From NCBI RefSeq assembly GCF_021869535.1, contig NW_026262712.1, forward strand, positions 70,740,736 to 70,804,735: a stretch of 64,000 nucleotides of DNA. Reading direction: 5' to 3'. Of this stretch, positions 19,714-32,800 are shown in pieces; position 1 is the first letter of the stretch, and each line of letters begins with the position of its first letter. Both the position numbers and the translations under genes were made by a program. Source of the stretch: Mytilus californianus (lineage: Eukaryota; Mollusca; Bivalvia; Mytilida; Mytilidae). The notes under the pieces are model-generated. The model saw nothing but the letters and a program-made list of their open reading frames with translations. It was not told where the DNA came from and searched no databases.

Positions 19714-21009
19714 TGTCAGAAGTGGGATTCGAACCCACGCCTGGAGAACCAGACTGCGACCTGAACGCAGCGCCTTAGACCACTCGGCCATCCTGACAAG
19801 ACATCAAAATTGACACTAATTTGTCCCTTTATATCTCAGCACCCAAATAAATGCTTCAATTCAAGCCTAGTTAGAGTCCTGGATCAGATCAAGCTTTTAT
19901 AGATAGAATTATAAGTAATTGCTTCGATAAAACACTTCTTGCATGTCAATTAAGAGAATATCCTCGTTCAGAAACGAGATTTAAAGAGGTTCTTTTCATT
20001 AAAAACAGGGTTTGCGCATCTAAGAATTGGCGGTATTGTGTCAAACATCTTTTTCAATGGTTAAACTGTTCCTGAGATGTCTATAACATGTATAGGTGCC
20101 AATAAAAATATACAATTTGTCAGAAGTGGGATTCGAACCCACGCCTGGAGAACCAGACTGCGACCTGAACGCAGCGCCTTAGACCACTCGGCCATCCTGA
20201 CAAGACATCAAAATTGACACTAATTTGTCCCTTTATATCTCAGCACCCAAATAAATGCTTCAATTCAAGCCTAGTTAGAGTCCTGGATCAGATCAAGCTT
20301 TTATAGATAGAATTATAAGTAATTGCTTCGATAAAACACTTCTTGCATGTCAATTAAGAGAATATCCTCGTTCAGAAACGAGATTTAAAGAGGTTCTTTT
20401 CATTAAAAACAGGGTTTGCGCATCTAAGAATTGGCGGTATTGTGTCAAACATCTTTTTCAATGGTTAAACTGTTCCTGAGATGTCTATAACATGTATAGG
20501 TGCCAATAAAAATATACAATTTGTCAGAAGTGGGATTCGAACCCACGCCTGGAGAACCAGACTGCGACCTGAACGCAGCGCCTTAGACCACTCGGCCATC
20601 CTGACAAGACATCAAAATTGACACTAATTTGTCCCTTTATATCTCAGCACCCAAATAAATGCTTCAATTCAAGCCTAGTTAGAGTCCTGGATCAGATCAA
20701 GCTTTTATAGATAGAATTATAAGTAATTGCTTCGATAAAACACTTCTTGCATGTCAATTAAGAGAATATCCTCGTTCAGAAACGAGATTTAAAGAGGTTC
20801 TTTTCATTAAAAACAGGGTTTGCGCATCTAAGAATTGGCGGTATTGTGTCAAACATCTTTTTCAATGGTTAAACTGTTCCTGAGATGTCTATAACATGTA
20901 TAGGTGCCAATAAAAATATACAATTTGTCAGAAGTGGGATTCGAACCCACGCCTGGAGAACCAGACTGCGACCTGAACGCAGCGCCTTAGACCACTCGGC
21001 CATCCTGAC
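19714..21009 (-). tRNA. four consensus tRNA-Leu(CAG) genes from 19714
   Basis: Genes at 19714, 20118, 20522 and 20926 match the reference, with consensus spacers. Confidence 0.94.
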
Positions 21010-21329
21010 AAGACATCAAAATTGACACTAATTTGTCCCTTTATATCTCAGCACCCAAATAAATGCTTCAATTCAAGCCTAGTTAGAGTCCTGGATCAGA
21101 TCAAGCTTTTATAGATAGAATTATAAGTAATTGCTTCGATAAAACACTTCTTGCATGTCAATTAAGAGAATATCCTCGTTCAGAAACGAGATTTAAAGAG
21201 GTTCTTTTCATTAAAAACAGGGTTTGCGCATCTAAGAATTGGCGGTATTGTGTCAAACATCTTTTTCAATGGTTAAACTGTTCCTGAGATGTCTATAACA
21301 TGTATAGGTGCCAATAAAAATATACAATT

Positions 21330-21413
21330 TGTCAGAAGTGGGATTCGAATCCACGCCTGGAGAACCAGACTGCGACCTGAACGCAGCGCCTTAGACCACT
21401 CGGCCATCCTGAC
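21330..21413 (-). tRNA. tRNA-Leu(CAG) with B-box mutation (nt 64 G>A)
   Basis: G53-C61 pair lost, B box changed. The unit to the right carries the ACATG spacer change near 21557, the same linked pair as 5297-5380 in array 1. Confidence 0.88.
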
Positions 21414-21733
21414 AAGACATCAAAATTGACACTAATTTGTCCCTTTATATCTCAGCACCCAAATAAATGCTTCAATTCAAGCCTAGTTAGAGTCCTGGAT
21501 CAGATCAAGCTTTTATAGATAGAATTATAAGTAATTGCTTCGATAAAACACTTCTTACATGTCAATTAAGAGAATATCCTCGTTCAGAAACGAGATTTAA
21601 AGAGGTTCTTTTCATTAAAAACAGGGTTTGCGCATCTAAGAATTGGCGGTATTGTGTCAAACATCTTTTTCAATGGTTAAACTGTTCCTGAGATGTCTAT
21701 AACATGTATAGGTGCCAATAAAAATATACAATT

Positions 21734-22625
21734 TGTCAGAAGTGGGATTCGAACCCACGCCTGGAGAACCAGACTGCGACCTGAACGCAGCGCCTTAGAC
21801 CACTCGGCCATCCTGACAAGACATCAAAATTGACACTAATTTGTCCCTTTATATCTCAGCACCCAAATAAATGCTTCAATTCAAGCCTAGTTAGAGTCCT
21901 GGATCAGATCAAGCTTTTATAGATAGAATTATAAGTAATTGCTTCGATAAAACACTTCTTGCATGTCAATTAAGAGAATATCCTCGTTCAGAAACGAGAT
22001 TTAAAGAGGTTCTTTTCATTAAAAACAGGGTTTGCGCATCTAAGAATTGGCGGTATTGTGTCAAACATCTTTTTCAATGGTTAAACTGTTCCTGAGATGT
22101 CTATAACATGTATAGGTGCCAATAAAAATATACAATTTGTCAGAAGTGGGATTCGAACCCACGCCTGGAGAACCAGACTGCGACCTGAACGCAGCGCCTT
22201 AGACCACTCGGCCATCCTGACAAGACATCAAAATTGACACTAATTTGTCCCTTTATATCTCAGCACCCAAATAAATGCTTCAATTCAAGCCTAGTTAGAG
22301 TCCTGGATCAGATCAAGCTTTTATAGATAGAATTATAAGTAATTGCTTCGATAAAACACTTCTTGCATGTCAATTAAGAGAATATCCTCGTTCAGAAACG
22401 AGATTTAAAGAGGTTCTTTTCATTAAAAACAGGGTTTGCGCATCTAAGAATTGGCGGTATTGTGTCAAACATCTTTTTCAATGGTTAAACTGTTCCTGAG
22501 ATGTCTATAACATGTATAGGTGCCAATAAAAATATACAATTTGTCAGAAGTGGGATTCGAACCCACGCCTGGAGAACCAGACTGCGACCTGAACGCAGCG
22601 CCTTAGACCACTCGGCCATCCTGAC
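21734..22625 (-). tRNA. three consensus tRNA-Leu(CAG) genes from 21734
   Basis: Genes at 21734, 22138 and 22542 match the reference. Confidence 0.94.
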
Positions 22626-22945
22626 AAGACATCAAAATTGACACTAATTTGTCCCTTTATATCTCAGCACCCAAATAAATGCTTCAATTCAAGCCTAGTT
22701 AGAGTCCTGGATCAGATCAAGCTTTTATAGATAGAATTATAAGTAATTGCTTCGATAAAACACTTCTTGCATGTCAATTAAGAGAATATCCTCGTTCAGA
22801 AACGAGATTTAAAGAGGTTCTTTTCATTAAAAACAGGGTTTGCGCATCTAAGAATTGGCGGTATTGTGTCAAACATCTTTTTCAATGGTTAAACTGTTCC
22901 TGAGATGTCTATAACATGTATAGGTGCCAATAAAAATATACAATT

Positions 22946-23029
22946 TGTCAGAAGTGGGATTCGAATCCACGCCTGGAGAACCAGACTGCGACCTGAACGC
23001 AGCGCCTTAGACCACTCGGCCATCCTGAC
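22946..23029 (-). tRNA. tRNA-Leu(CAG) with B-box mutation (nt 64 G>A)
   Basis: Same T-stem and B-box change as 21330, without the ACATG spacer allele. Under the four-unit offset between arrays it corresponds to the broken tRNA at 6913-6936, whose retained bases also fit this variant. Confidence 0.88.
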
Positions 23030-23349
23030 AAGACATCAAAATTGACACTAATTTGTCCCTTTATATCTCAGCACCCAAATAAATGCTTCAATTCAAGCCT
23101 AGTTAGAGTCCTGGATCAGATCAAGCTTTTATAGATAGAATTATAAGTAATTGCTTCGATAAAACACTTCTTGCATGTCAATTAAGAGAATATCCTCGTT
23201 CAGAAACGAGATTTAAAGAGGTTCTTTTCATTAAAAACAGGGTTTGCGCATCTAAGAATTGGCGGTATTGTGTCAAACATCTTTTTCAATGGTTAAACTG
23301 TTCCTGAGATGTCTATAACATGTATAGGTGCCAATAAAAATATACAATT

Positions 23350-23433
23350 TGTCAGAAGTGGGATTCGAACCCACGCCTGGAGAACCAGACTGCGACCTGA
23401 ACGCAGCGCCTTAGACCACTCGGCCATCCTGAC
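23350..23433 (-). tRNA. tRNA-Leu(CAG), consensus
   Basis: Matches the reference copy; sits between two B-box variants, giving a local alternating pattern. Confidence 0.94.
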
Positions 23434-23753
23434 AAGACATCAAAATTGACACTAATTTGTCCCTTTATATCTCAGCACCCAAATAAATGCTTCAATTCAA
23501 GCCTAGTTAGAGTCCTGGATCAGATCAAGCTTTTATAGATAGAATTATAAGTAATTGCTTCGATAAAACACTTCTTGCATGTCAATTAAGAGAATATCCT
23601 CGTTCAGAAACGAGATTTAAAGAGGTTCTTTTCATTAAAAACAGGGTTTGCGCATCTAAGAATTGGCGGTATTGTGTCAAACATCTTTTTCAATGGTTAA
23701 ACTGTTCCTGAGATGTCTATAACATGTATAGGTGCCAATAAAAATATACAATT

Positions 23754-23837
23754 TGTCAGAAGTGGGATTCGAATCCACGCCTGGAGAACCAGACTGCGAC
23801 CTGAACGCAGCGCCTTAGACCACTCGGCCATCCTGAC
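23754..23837 (-). tRNA. tRNA-Leu(CAG) with B-box mutation (nt 64 G>A)
   Basis: Third array 2 copy with the weakened B box, two units from the previous one. Confidence 0.88.
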
Positions 23838-24157
23838 AAGACATCAAAATTGACACTAATTTGTCCCTTTATATCTCAGCACCCAAATAAATGCTTCAAT
23901 TCAAGCCTAGTTAGAGTCCTGGATCAGATCAAGCTTTTATAGATAGAATTATAAGTAATTGCTTCGATAAAACACTTCTTGCATGTCAATTAAGAGAATA
24001 TCCTCGTTCAGAAACGAGATTTAAAGAGGTTCTTTTCATTAAAAACAGGGTTTGCGCATCTAAGAATTGGCGGTATTGTGTCAAACATCTTTTTCAATGG
24101 TTAAACTGTTCCTGAGATGTCTATAACATGTATAGGTGCCAATAAAAATATACAATT

Positions 24158-24645
24158 TGTCAGAAGTGGGATTCGAACCCACGCCTGGAGAACCAGACTG
24201 CGACCTGAACGCAGCGCCTTAGACCACTCGGCCATCCTGACAAGACATCAAAATTGACACTAATTTGTCCCTTTATATCTCAGCACCCAAATAAATGCTT
24301 CAATTCAAGCCTAGTTAGAGTCCTGGATCAGATCAAGCTTTTATAGATAGAATTATAAGTAATTGCTTCGATAAAACACTTCTTGCATGTCAATTAAGAG
24401 AATATCCTCGTTCAGAAACGAGATTTAAAGAGGTTCTTTTCATTAAAAACAGGGTTTGCGCATCTAAGAATTGGCGGTATTGTGTCAAACATCTTTTTCA
24501 ATGGTTAAACTGTTCCTGAGATGTCTATAACATGTATAGGTGCCAATAAAAATATACAATTTGTCAGAAGTGGGATTCGAACCCACGCCTGGAGAACCAG
24601 ACTGCGACCTGAACGCAGCGCCTTAGACCACTCGGCCATCCTGAC
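24158..24645 (-). tRNA. two consensus tRNA-Leu(CAG) genes (24158, 24562)
   Basis: Both match the reference. Confidence 0.94.
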
Positions 24646-24965
24646 AAGACATCAAAATTGACACTAATTTGTCCCTTTATATCTCAGCACCCAAATAAAT
24701 GCTTCAATTCAAGCCTAGTTAGAGTCCTGGATCAGATCAAGCTTTTATAGATAGAATTATAAGTAATTGCTTCGATAAAACACTTCTTGCATGTCAATTA
24801 AGAGAATATCCTCGTTCAGAAACGAGATTTAAAGAGGTTCTTTTCATTAAAAACAGGGTTTGCGCATCTAAGAATTGGCGGTATTGTGTCAAACATCTTT
24901 TTCAATGGTTAAACTGTTCCTGAGATGTCTATAACATGTATAGGTGCCAATAAAAATATACAATT

Positions 24966-25049
24966 TGTCAGAAGTGGGATTCGAACCCACGTCTGGAGAA
25001 CCAGACTGCGACCTGAACGCAGCGCCTTAGACCACTCGGCCATCCTGAC
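24966..25049 (-). tRNA. tRNA-Leu(CAG), nt 58 G>A variant
   Basis: The change lies at the junction of the variable arm and T stem and breaks no obvious pair. Anticodon and promoter boxes are intact. Confidence 0.88.
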
Positions 25050-25369
25050 AAGACATCAAAATTGACACTAATTTGTCCCTTTATATCTCAGCACCCAAAT
25101 AAATGCTTCAATTCAAGCCTAGTTAGAGTCCTGGATCAGATCAAGCTTTTATAGATAGAATTATAAGTAATTGCTTCGATAAAACACTTCTTGCATGTCA
25201 ATTAAGAGAATATCCTCGTTCAGAAACGAGATTTAAAGAGGTTCTTTTCATTAAAAACAGGGTTTGCGCATCTAAGAATTGGCGGTATTGTGTCAAACAT
25301 CTTTTTCAATGGTTAAACTGTTCCTGAGATGTCTATAACATGTATAGGTGCCAATAAAAATATACAATT

Positions 25370-25453
25370 TGTCAGAAGTGGGATTCGAACCCACGCCTGG
25401 AGAACCAGACTGCGACCTAAACGCAGCGCCTTAGACCACTCGGCCATCCTGAC
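25370..25453 (-). tRNA. tRNA-Leu(TAG): complete copy with a switched anticodon
   Basis: The anticodon loop reads TTTAGGT instead of TTCAGGT, so the anticodon is TAG (UAG in RNA) and would read CUA, still leucine. All stems, both boxes, TATA motif, terminator and discriminator A are intact. It is the only complete copy with the change; the two LINE-junction fragments (478-532, 14895-14949) carry the same base. The unit to its right has the TATACCTC spacer allele. Confidence 0.92.
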
Positions 25454-25773
25454 AAGACATCAAAATTGACACTAATTTGTCCCTTTATACCTCAGCACCC
25501 AAATAAATGCTTCAATTCAAGCCTAGTTAGAGTCCTGGATCAGATCAAGCTTTTATAGATAGAATTATAAGTAATTGCTTCGATAAAACACTTCTTGCAT
25601 GTCAATTAAGAGAATATCCTCGTTCAGAAACGAGATTTAAAGAGGTTCTTTTCATTAAAAACAGGGTTTGCGCATCTAAGAATTGGCGGTATTGTGTCAA
25701 ACATCTTTTTCAATGGTTAAACTGTTCCTGAGATGTCTATAACATGTATAGGTGCCAATAAAAATATACAATT

Positions 25774-27069
25774 TGTCAGAAGTGGGATTCGAACCCACGC
25801 CTGGAGAACCAGACTGCGACCTGAACGCAGCGCCTTAGACCACTCGGCCATCCTGACAAGACATCAAAATTGACACTAATTTGTCCCTTTATATCTCAGC
25901 ACCCAAATAAATGCTTCAATTCAAGCCTAGTTAGAGTCCTGGATCAGATCAAGCTTTTATAGATAGAATTATAAGTAATTGCTTCGATAAAACACTTCTT
26001 GCATGTCAATTAAGAGAATATCCTCGTTCAGAAACGAGATTTAAAGAGGTTCTTTTCATTAAAAACAGGGTTTGCGCATCTAAGAATTGGCGGTATTGTG
26101 TCAAACATCTTTTTCAATGGTTAAACTGTTCCTGAGATGTCTATAACATGTATAGGTGCCAATAAAAATATACAATTTGTCAGAAGTGGGATTCGAACCC
26201 ACGCCTGGAGAACCAGACTGCGACCTGAACGCAGCGCCTTAGACCACTCGGCCATCCTGACAAGACATCAAAATTGACACTAATTTGTCCCTTTATATCT
26301 CAGCACCCAAATAAATGCTTCAATTCAAGCCTAGTTAGAGTCCTGGATCAGATCAAGCTTTTATAGATAGAATTATAAGTAATTGCTTCGATAAAACACT
26401 TCTTGCATGTCAATTAAGAGAATATCCTCGTTCAGAAACGAGATTTAAAGAGGTTCTTTTCATTAAAAACAGGGTTTGCGCATCTAAGAATTGGCGGTAT
26501 TGTGTCAAACATCTTTTTCAATGGTTAAACTGTTCCTGAGATGTCTATAACATGTATAGGTGCCAATAAAAATATACAATTTGTCAGAAGTGGGATTCGA
26601 ACCCACGCCTGGAGAACCAGACTGCGACCTGAACGCAGCGCCTTAGACCACTCGGCCATCCTGACAAGACATCAAAATTGACACTAATTTGTCCCTTTAT
26701 ATCTCAGCACCCAAATAAATGCTTCAATTCAAGCCTAGTTAGAGTCCTGGATCAGATCAAGCTTTTATAGATAGAATTATAAGTAATTGCTTCGATAAAA
26801 CACTTCTTGCATGTCAATTAAGAGAATATCCTCGTTCAGAAACGAGATTTAAAGAGGTTCTTTTCATTAAAAACAGGGTTTGCGCATCTAAGAATTGGCG
26901 GTATTGTGTCAAACATCTTTTTCAATGGTTAAACTGTTCCTGAGATGTCTATAACATGTATAGGTGCCAATAAAAATATACAATTTGTCAGAAGTGGGAT
27001 TCGAACCCACGCCTGGAGAACCAGACTGCGACCTGAACGCAGCGCCTTAGACCACTCGGCCATCCTGAC
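25774..27069 (-). tRNA. four consensus tRNA-Leu(CAG) genes from 25774
   Basis: Genes at 25774, 26178, 26582 and 26986 match the reference. The unit after the last has the TATACCTC allele and a one-base T deletion near 27142. Confidence 0.94.
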
Positions 27070-27388
27070 AAGACATCAAAATTGACACTAATTTGTCCCT
27101 TTATACCTCAGCACCCAAATAAATGCTTCAATTCAAGCCTAGTAGAGTCCTGGATCAGATCAAGCTTTTATAGATAGAATTATAAGTAATTGCTTCGATA
27201 AAACACTTCTTGCATGTCAATTAAGAGAATATCCTCGTTCAGAAACGAGATTTAAAGAGGTTCTTTTCATTAAAAACAGGGTTTGCGCATCTAAGAATTG
27301 GCGGTATTGTGTCAAACATCTTTTTCAATGGTTAAACTGTTCCTGAGATGTCTATAACATGTATAGGTGCCAATAAAAATATACAATT

Positions 27389-28280
27389 TGTCAGAAGTGG
27401 GATTCGAACCCACGCCTGGAGAACCAGACTGCGACCTGAACGCAGCGCCTTAGACCACTCGGCCATCCTGACAAGACATCAAAATTGACACTAATTTGTC
27501 CCTTTATATCTCAGCACCCAAATAAATGCTTCAATTCAAGCCTAGTTAGAGTCCTGGATCAGATCAAGCTTTTATAGATAGAATTATAAGTAATTGCTTC
27601 GATAAAACACTTCTTGCATGTCAATTAAGAGAATATCCTCGTTCAGAAACGAGATTTAAAGAGGTTCTTTTCATTAAAAACAGGGTTTGCGCATCTAAGA
27701 ATTGGCGGTATTGTGTCAAACATCTTTTTCAATGGTTAAACTGTTCCTGAGATGTCTATAACATGTATAGGTGCCAATAAAAATATACAATTTGTCAGAA
27801 GTGGGATTCGAACCCACGCCTGGAGAACCAGACTGCGACCTGAACGCAGCGCCTTAGACCACTCGGCCATCCTGACAAGACATCAAAATTGACACTAATT
27901 TGTCCCTTTATATCTCAGCACCCAAATAAATGCTTCAATTCAAGCCTAGTTAGAGTCCTGGATCAGATCAAGCTTTTATAGATAGAATTATAAGTAATTG
28001 CTTCGATAAAACACTTCTTGCATGTCAATTAAGAGAATATCCTCGTTCAGAAACGAGATTTAAAGAGGTTCTTTTCATTAAAAACAGGGTTTGCGCATCT
28101 AAGAATTGGCGGTATTGTGTCAAACATCTTTTTCAATGGTTAAACTGTTCCTGAGATGTCTATAACATGTATAGGTGCCAATAAAAATATACAATTTGTC
28201 AGAAGTGGGATTCGAACCCACGCCTGGAGAACCAGACTGCGACCTGAACGCAGCGCCTTAGACCACTCGGCCATCCTGAC
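27389..28280 (-). tRNA. three consensus tRNA-Leu(CAG) genes (27389, 27793, 28197)
   Basis: All match the reference; phase is shifted by one base by the preceding deletion. Confidence 0.94.
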
Positions 28281-28670
28281 AAGACATCACAATTGACACT
28301 AATGTGTCCCTTTATATCTCAGCACCCAAATAAATGCTTCAATTCAAGCCTAGTTAGAGTCCTGGATCAGATCAAGCTTTTATAGATAGAATTATAAGTA
28401 ATTGCTTCGATAAAACACTTCTTGCATGTCAATTAAGAGAATATCCTCGTTCAGAAACGAGATTTAAAGAGGTTCTTTTCATTAAAAACAGGGTTTGCGC
28501 ATCTAACACTTCTTGCATGTCAATTAAGAGAATATCCTCGTTCAGAAACGAGATTTAAAGAGGTTCTTTTCATTAAAAACAGGGTTTTCGCATCAAACAT
28601 CTTTTTCAATGGTTAAACTGTTCCTGAGATGTCTATAACATGTATAGGTGCCAATAAAAATTTACAATTT
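28281..28670. repeat. rearranged long spacer (473-bp unit)
   Basis: The spacer runs normally to 28506, jumps back 91 bp to repeat from 28416 (the CACTTCTTGCATG point), then skips 22 bp (TAAGAATTGGCGGTATTGTG and two more bases) before rejoining consensus near 28594: a net gain of 69 bp. Two-base microhomology (AA) marks the jump. It also carries G-to-T near 28587 and A-to-T near 28662. It duplicates the 16-nt hairpin. Confidence 0.85.
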
Positions 28671-29157
28671 GTCAGAAGTGGGATTCGAACCCACGCCTGG
28701 AGAACCAGACTGCGACCTGAACGCAGCGCCTTAGACCACTCGGCCATCCTGACAAGACATCAAAATTGACACTAATTTGTCCCTTTATATCTCAGCACCC
28801 AGATAAATGCTTCAATTCAAGCCTAGTTAGAGTCCTGGATCAGATCAAGCTTTTATAGATAGAATTATAAGTAATTGCTTCGATAAAACACTTCTTGCAT
28901 GTCAATTAAGAGAATATCCTCGTTCAGAAACGAGATTTAAAGAGGTTCTTTTCATTAAAAACAGGGTTTGCGCATCTAAGAATTGGCGGTATTGTGTCAA
29001 ACATCTTTTTCAATGGTTAAACTGTTCCTGAGATGTCTATAACATGTATAGGTGCCAATAAAAATATACAATTTGTCAGAAGTGGGATTCGAACCCACGC
29101 CTGGAGAACCAGACTGCGACCTGAACGCAGCGCCTTAGACCACTCGGCCATCCTGAC
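28670..29157 (-). tRNA. two consensus tRNA-Leu(CAG) genes (28670, 29074)
   Basis: Both match the reference. The first is followed by the CCCAGATA spacer allele near 28800. Confidence 0.94.
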
Positions 29158-29477
29158 AAGACATCAAAATTGACACTAATTTGTCCCTTTATATCTCAGC
29201 ACCCAAATAAATGCTTCAATTCAAGCCTAGTTAGAGTCCTGGATCAGATCAAGCTTTTATAGATAGAATTATAAGTAATTGCTTCGATAAAACACTTCTT
29301 GCATGTCAATTAAGAGAATATCCTCGTTCAGAAACGAGATTTAAAGAGGTTCTTTTCATTAAAAACAGGGTTTGCGCATCTAAGAATTGGCGGTATTGTG
29401 TCAAACATCTTTTTCAATGGTTAAACTGTTCCTGAGATGTCTATAACATGTATAGGTGCCAATAAAAATATACAATT

Positions 29478-29561
29478 TGTCAGAAGTGGGATTCGAACCC
29501 ACGCCTGGAGAACCAGACTGCGACCTGAACGCAGCGCCTTAGACCATTCGGCCATCCTGAC
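29478..29561 (-). tRNA. tRNA-Leu(CAG), D-loop variant (nt 15 G>A)
   Basis: G15 is a conserved purine that normally makes the Levitt tertiary pair and lies in the A box at a tolerant position. A remains a purine, so the effect may be mild. Confidence 0.88.
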
Positions 29562-29881
29562 AAGACATCAAAATTGACACTAATTTGTCCCTTTATATCT
29601 CAGCACCCAGATAAATGCTTCAATTCAAGCCTAGTTAGAGTCCTGGATCAGATCAAGCTTTTATAGATAGAATTATAAGTAATTGCTTCGATAAAACACT
29701 TCTTGCATGTCAATTAAGAGAATATCCTCGTTCAGAAACGAGATTTAAGGAGGTTCTTTTCATTAAAAACAGGGTTTGCGCATCTAAGAATTGGCGGTAT
29801 TGTGTCAAACATCTTTTTCAATGGTTAAACTGTTCCTGAGATGTCTATAACATGTATAGGTGCCAATAAAAATATACAATT

Positions 29882-32800
29882 TGTCAGAAGTGGGATTCGA
29901 ACCCACGCCTGGAGAACCAGACTGCGACCTGAACGCAGCGCCTTAGACCACTCGGCCATCCTGACAAGACATCAAAATTGACACTAATTTGTCCCTTTAT
30001 ATCTCAGCACCCAAATAAATGCTTCAATTCAAGCCTAGTTAGAGTCCTGGATCAGATCAAGCTTTTATAGATAGAATTATAAGTAATTGCTTCGATAAAA
30101 CACTTCTTGCATGTCAATTAAGAGAATATCCTCGTTCAGAAACGAGATTTAAAGAGGTTCTTTTCATTAAAAACAGGGTTTGCGCATCTAAGAATTGGCG
30201 GTATTGTGTCAAACATCTTTTTCAATGGTTAAACTGTTCCTGAGATGTCTATAACATGTATAGGTGCCAATAAAAATATACAATTTGTCAGAAGTGGGAT
30301 TCGAACCCACGCCTGGAGAACCAGACTGCGACCTGAACGCAGCGCCTTAGACCACTCGGCCATCCTGACAAGACATCACAATTGACACTAATTTGTCCCT
30401 TTATATCTCAGCACCCAAATAAATGCTTCAATTCAAGCCTAGTTAGAGTCCTGGATCAGATCAAGCTTTTATAGATAGAATTATAAGTAATTGCTTCGAT
30501 AAAACACTTCTTGCATGTCAATTAAGAGAATATCCTCGTTCAGAAACGAGATTTAAAGAGGTTCTTTTCATTAAAAACAGGGTTTGCGCATCTAAGAATT
30601 GGCGGTATTGTGTCAAACATCTTTTTCAATGGTTAAACTGTTCCTGAGATGTCTATAACATGTATAGGTGCCAATAAAAATATACAATTTGTCAGAAGTG
30701 GGATTCGAACCCACGCCTGGAGAACCAGACTGCGACCTGAACGCAGCGCCTTAGACCACTCGGCCATCCTGACAAGACATCAAAATTGACACTAATTTGT
30801 CCCTTTATATCTCAGCACCCAAATAAATGCTTCAATTCAAGCCTAGTTAGAGTCCTGGATCAGATCAAGCTTTTATAGATAGAATTATAAGTAATTGCTT
30901 CGATAAAACACTTCTTGCATGTCAATTAAGAGAATATCCTCGTTCAGAAACGAGATTTAAAGAGGTTCTTTTCATTAAAAACAGGGTTTGCGCATCTAAG
31001 AATTGGCGGTATTGTGTCAAACATCTTTTTCAATGGTTAAACTGTTCCTGAGATGTCTATAACATGTATAGGTGCCAATAAAAATATACAATTTGTCAGA
31101 AGTGGGATTCGAACCCACGCCTGGAGAACCAGACTGCGACCTGAACGCAGCGCCTTAGACCACTCGGCCATCCTGACAAGACATCAAAATTGACACTAAT
31201 TTGTCCCTTTATATCTCAGCACCCAAATAAATGCTTCAATTCAAGCCTAGTTAGAGTCCTGGATCAGATCAAGCTTTTATAGATAGAATTATAAGTAATT
31301 GCTTCGATAAAACACTTCTTGCATGTCAATTAAGAGAATATCCTCGTTCAGAAACGAGATTTAAAGAGGTTCTTTTCATTAAAAACAGGGTTTGCGCATC
31401 TAAGAATTGGCGGTATTGTGTCAAACATCTTTTTCAATGGTTAAACTGTTCCTGAGATGTCTATAACATGTATAGGTGCCAATAAAAATATACAATTTGT
31501 CAGAAGTGGGATTCGAACCCACGCCTGGAGAACCAGACTGCGACCTGAACGCAGCGCCTTAGACCACTCGGCCATCCTGACAAGACATCAAAATTGACAC
31601 TAATTTGTCCCTTTATATCTCAGCACCCAGATAAATGCTTCAATTCAAGCCTAGTTAGAGTCCTGGATCAGATCAAGCTTTTATAGATAGAATTATAAGT
31701 AATTGCTTCGATAAAACACTTCTTGCATGTCAATTAAGAGAATATCCTCGTTCAGAAACGAGATTTAAAGAGGTTCTTTTCATTAAAAACAGGGTTTGCG
31801 CATCTAAGAATTGGCGGTATTGTGTCAAACATCTTTTTCAATGGTTAAACTGTTCCTGAGATGTCTATAACATGTATAGGTGCCAATAAAAATATACAAT
31901 TTGTCAGAAGTGGGATTCGAACCCACGCCTGGAGAACCAGACTGCGACCTGAACGCAGCGCCTTAGACCACTCGGCCATCCTGACAAGACATCAAAATTG
32001 ACACTAATTTGTCCCTTTATATCTCAGCACCCAGATAAATGCTTCAATTCAAGCCTAGTTAGAGTCCTGGATCAGATCAAGCTTTTATAGATAGAATTAT
32101 AAGTAATTGCTTCGATAAAACACTTCTTGCATGTCAATTAAGAGAATATCCTCGTTCAGAAACGAGATTTAAAGAGGTTCTTTTCATTAAAAACAGGGTT
32201 TGCGCATCTAAGAATTGGCGGTATTGTGTCAAACATCTTTTTCAATGGTTAAACTGTTCCTGAGATGTCTATAACATGTATAGGTGCCAATAAAAATATA
32301 CAATTTGTCAGAAGTGGGATTCGAACCCACGCCTGGAGAACCAGACTGCGACCTGAACGCAGCGCCTTAGACCACTCGGCCATCCTGACAAGACATCAAA
32401 ATTGACACTAATTTGTCCCTTTATATCTCAGCACCCAAATAAATGCTTCAATTCAAGCCTAGTTAGAGTCCTGGATCAGATCAAGCTTTTATAGATAGAA
32501 TTATAAGTAATTGCTTCGATAAAACACTTCTTGCATGTCAATTAAGAGAATATCCTCGTTCAGAAACGAGATTTAAAGAGGTTCTTTTCATTAAAAACAG
32601 GGTTTGCGCATCTAAGAATTGGCGGTATTGTGTCAAACATCTTTTTCAATGGTTAAACTGTTCCTGAGATGTCTATAACATGTATAGGTGCCAATAAAAA
32701 TATACAATTTGTCAGAAGTGGGATTCGAACCCACGCCTGGAGAACCAGACTGCGACCTGAACGCAGCGCCTTAGACCACTCGGCCATCCTGACAAGACAT

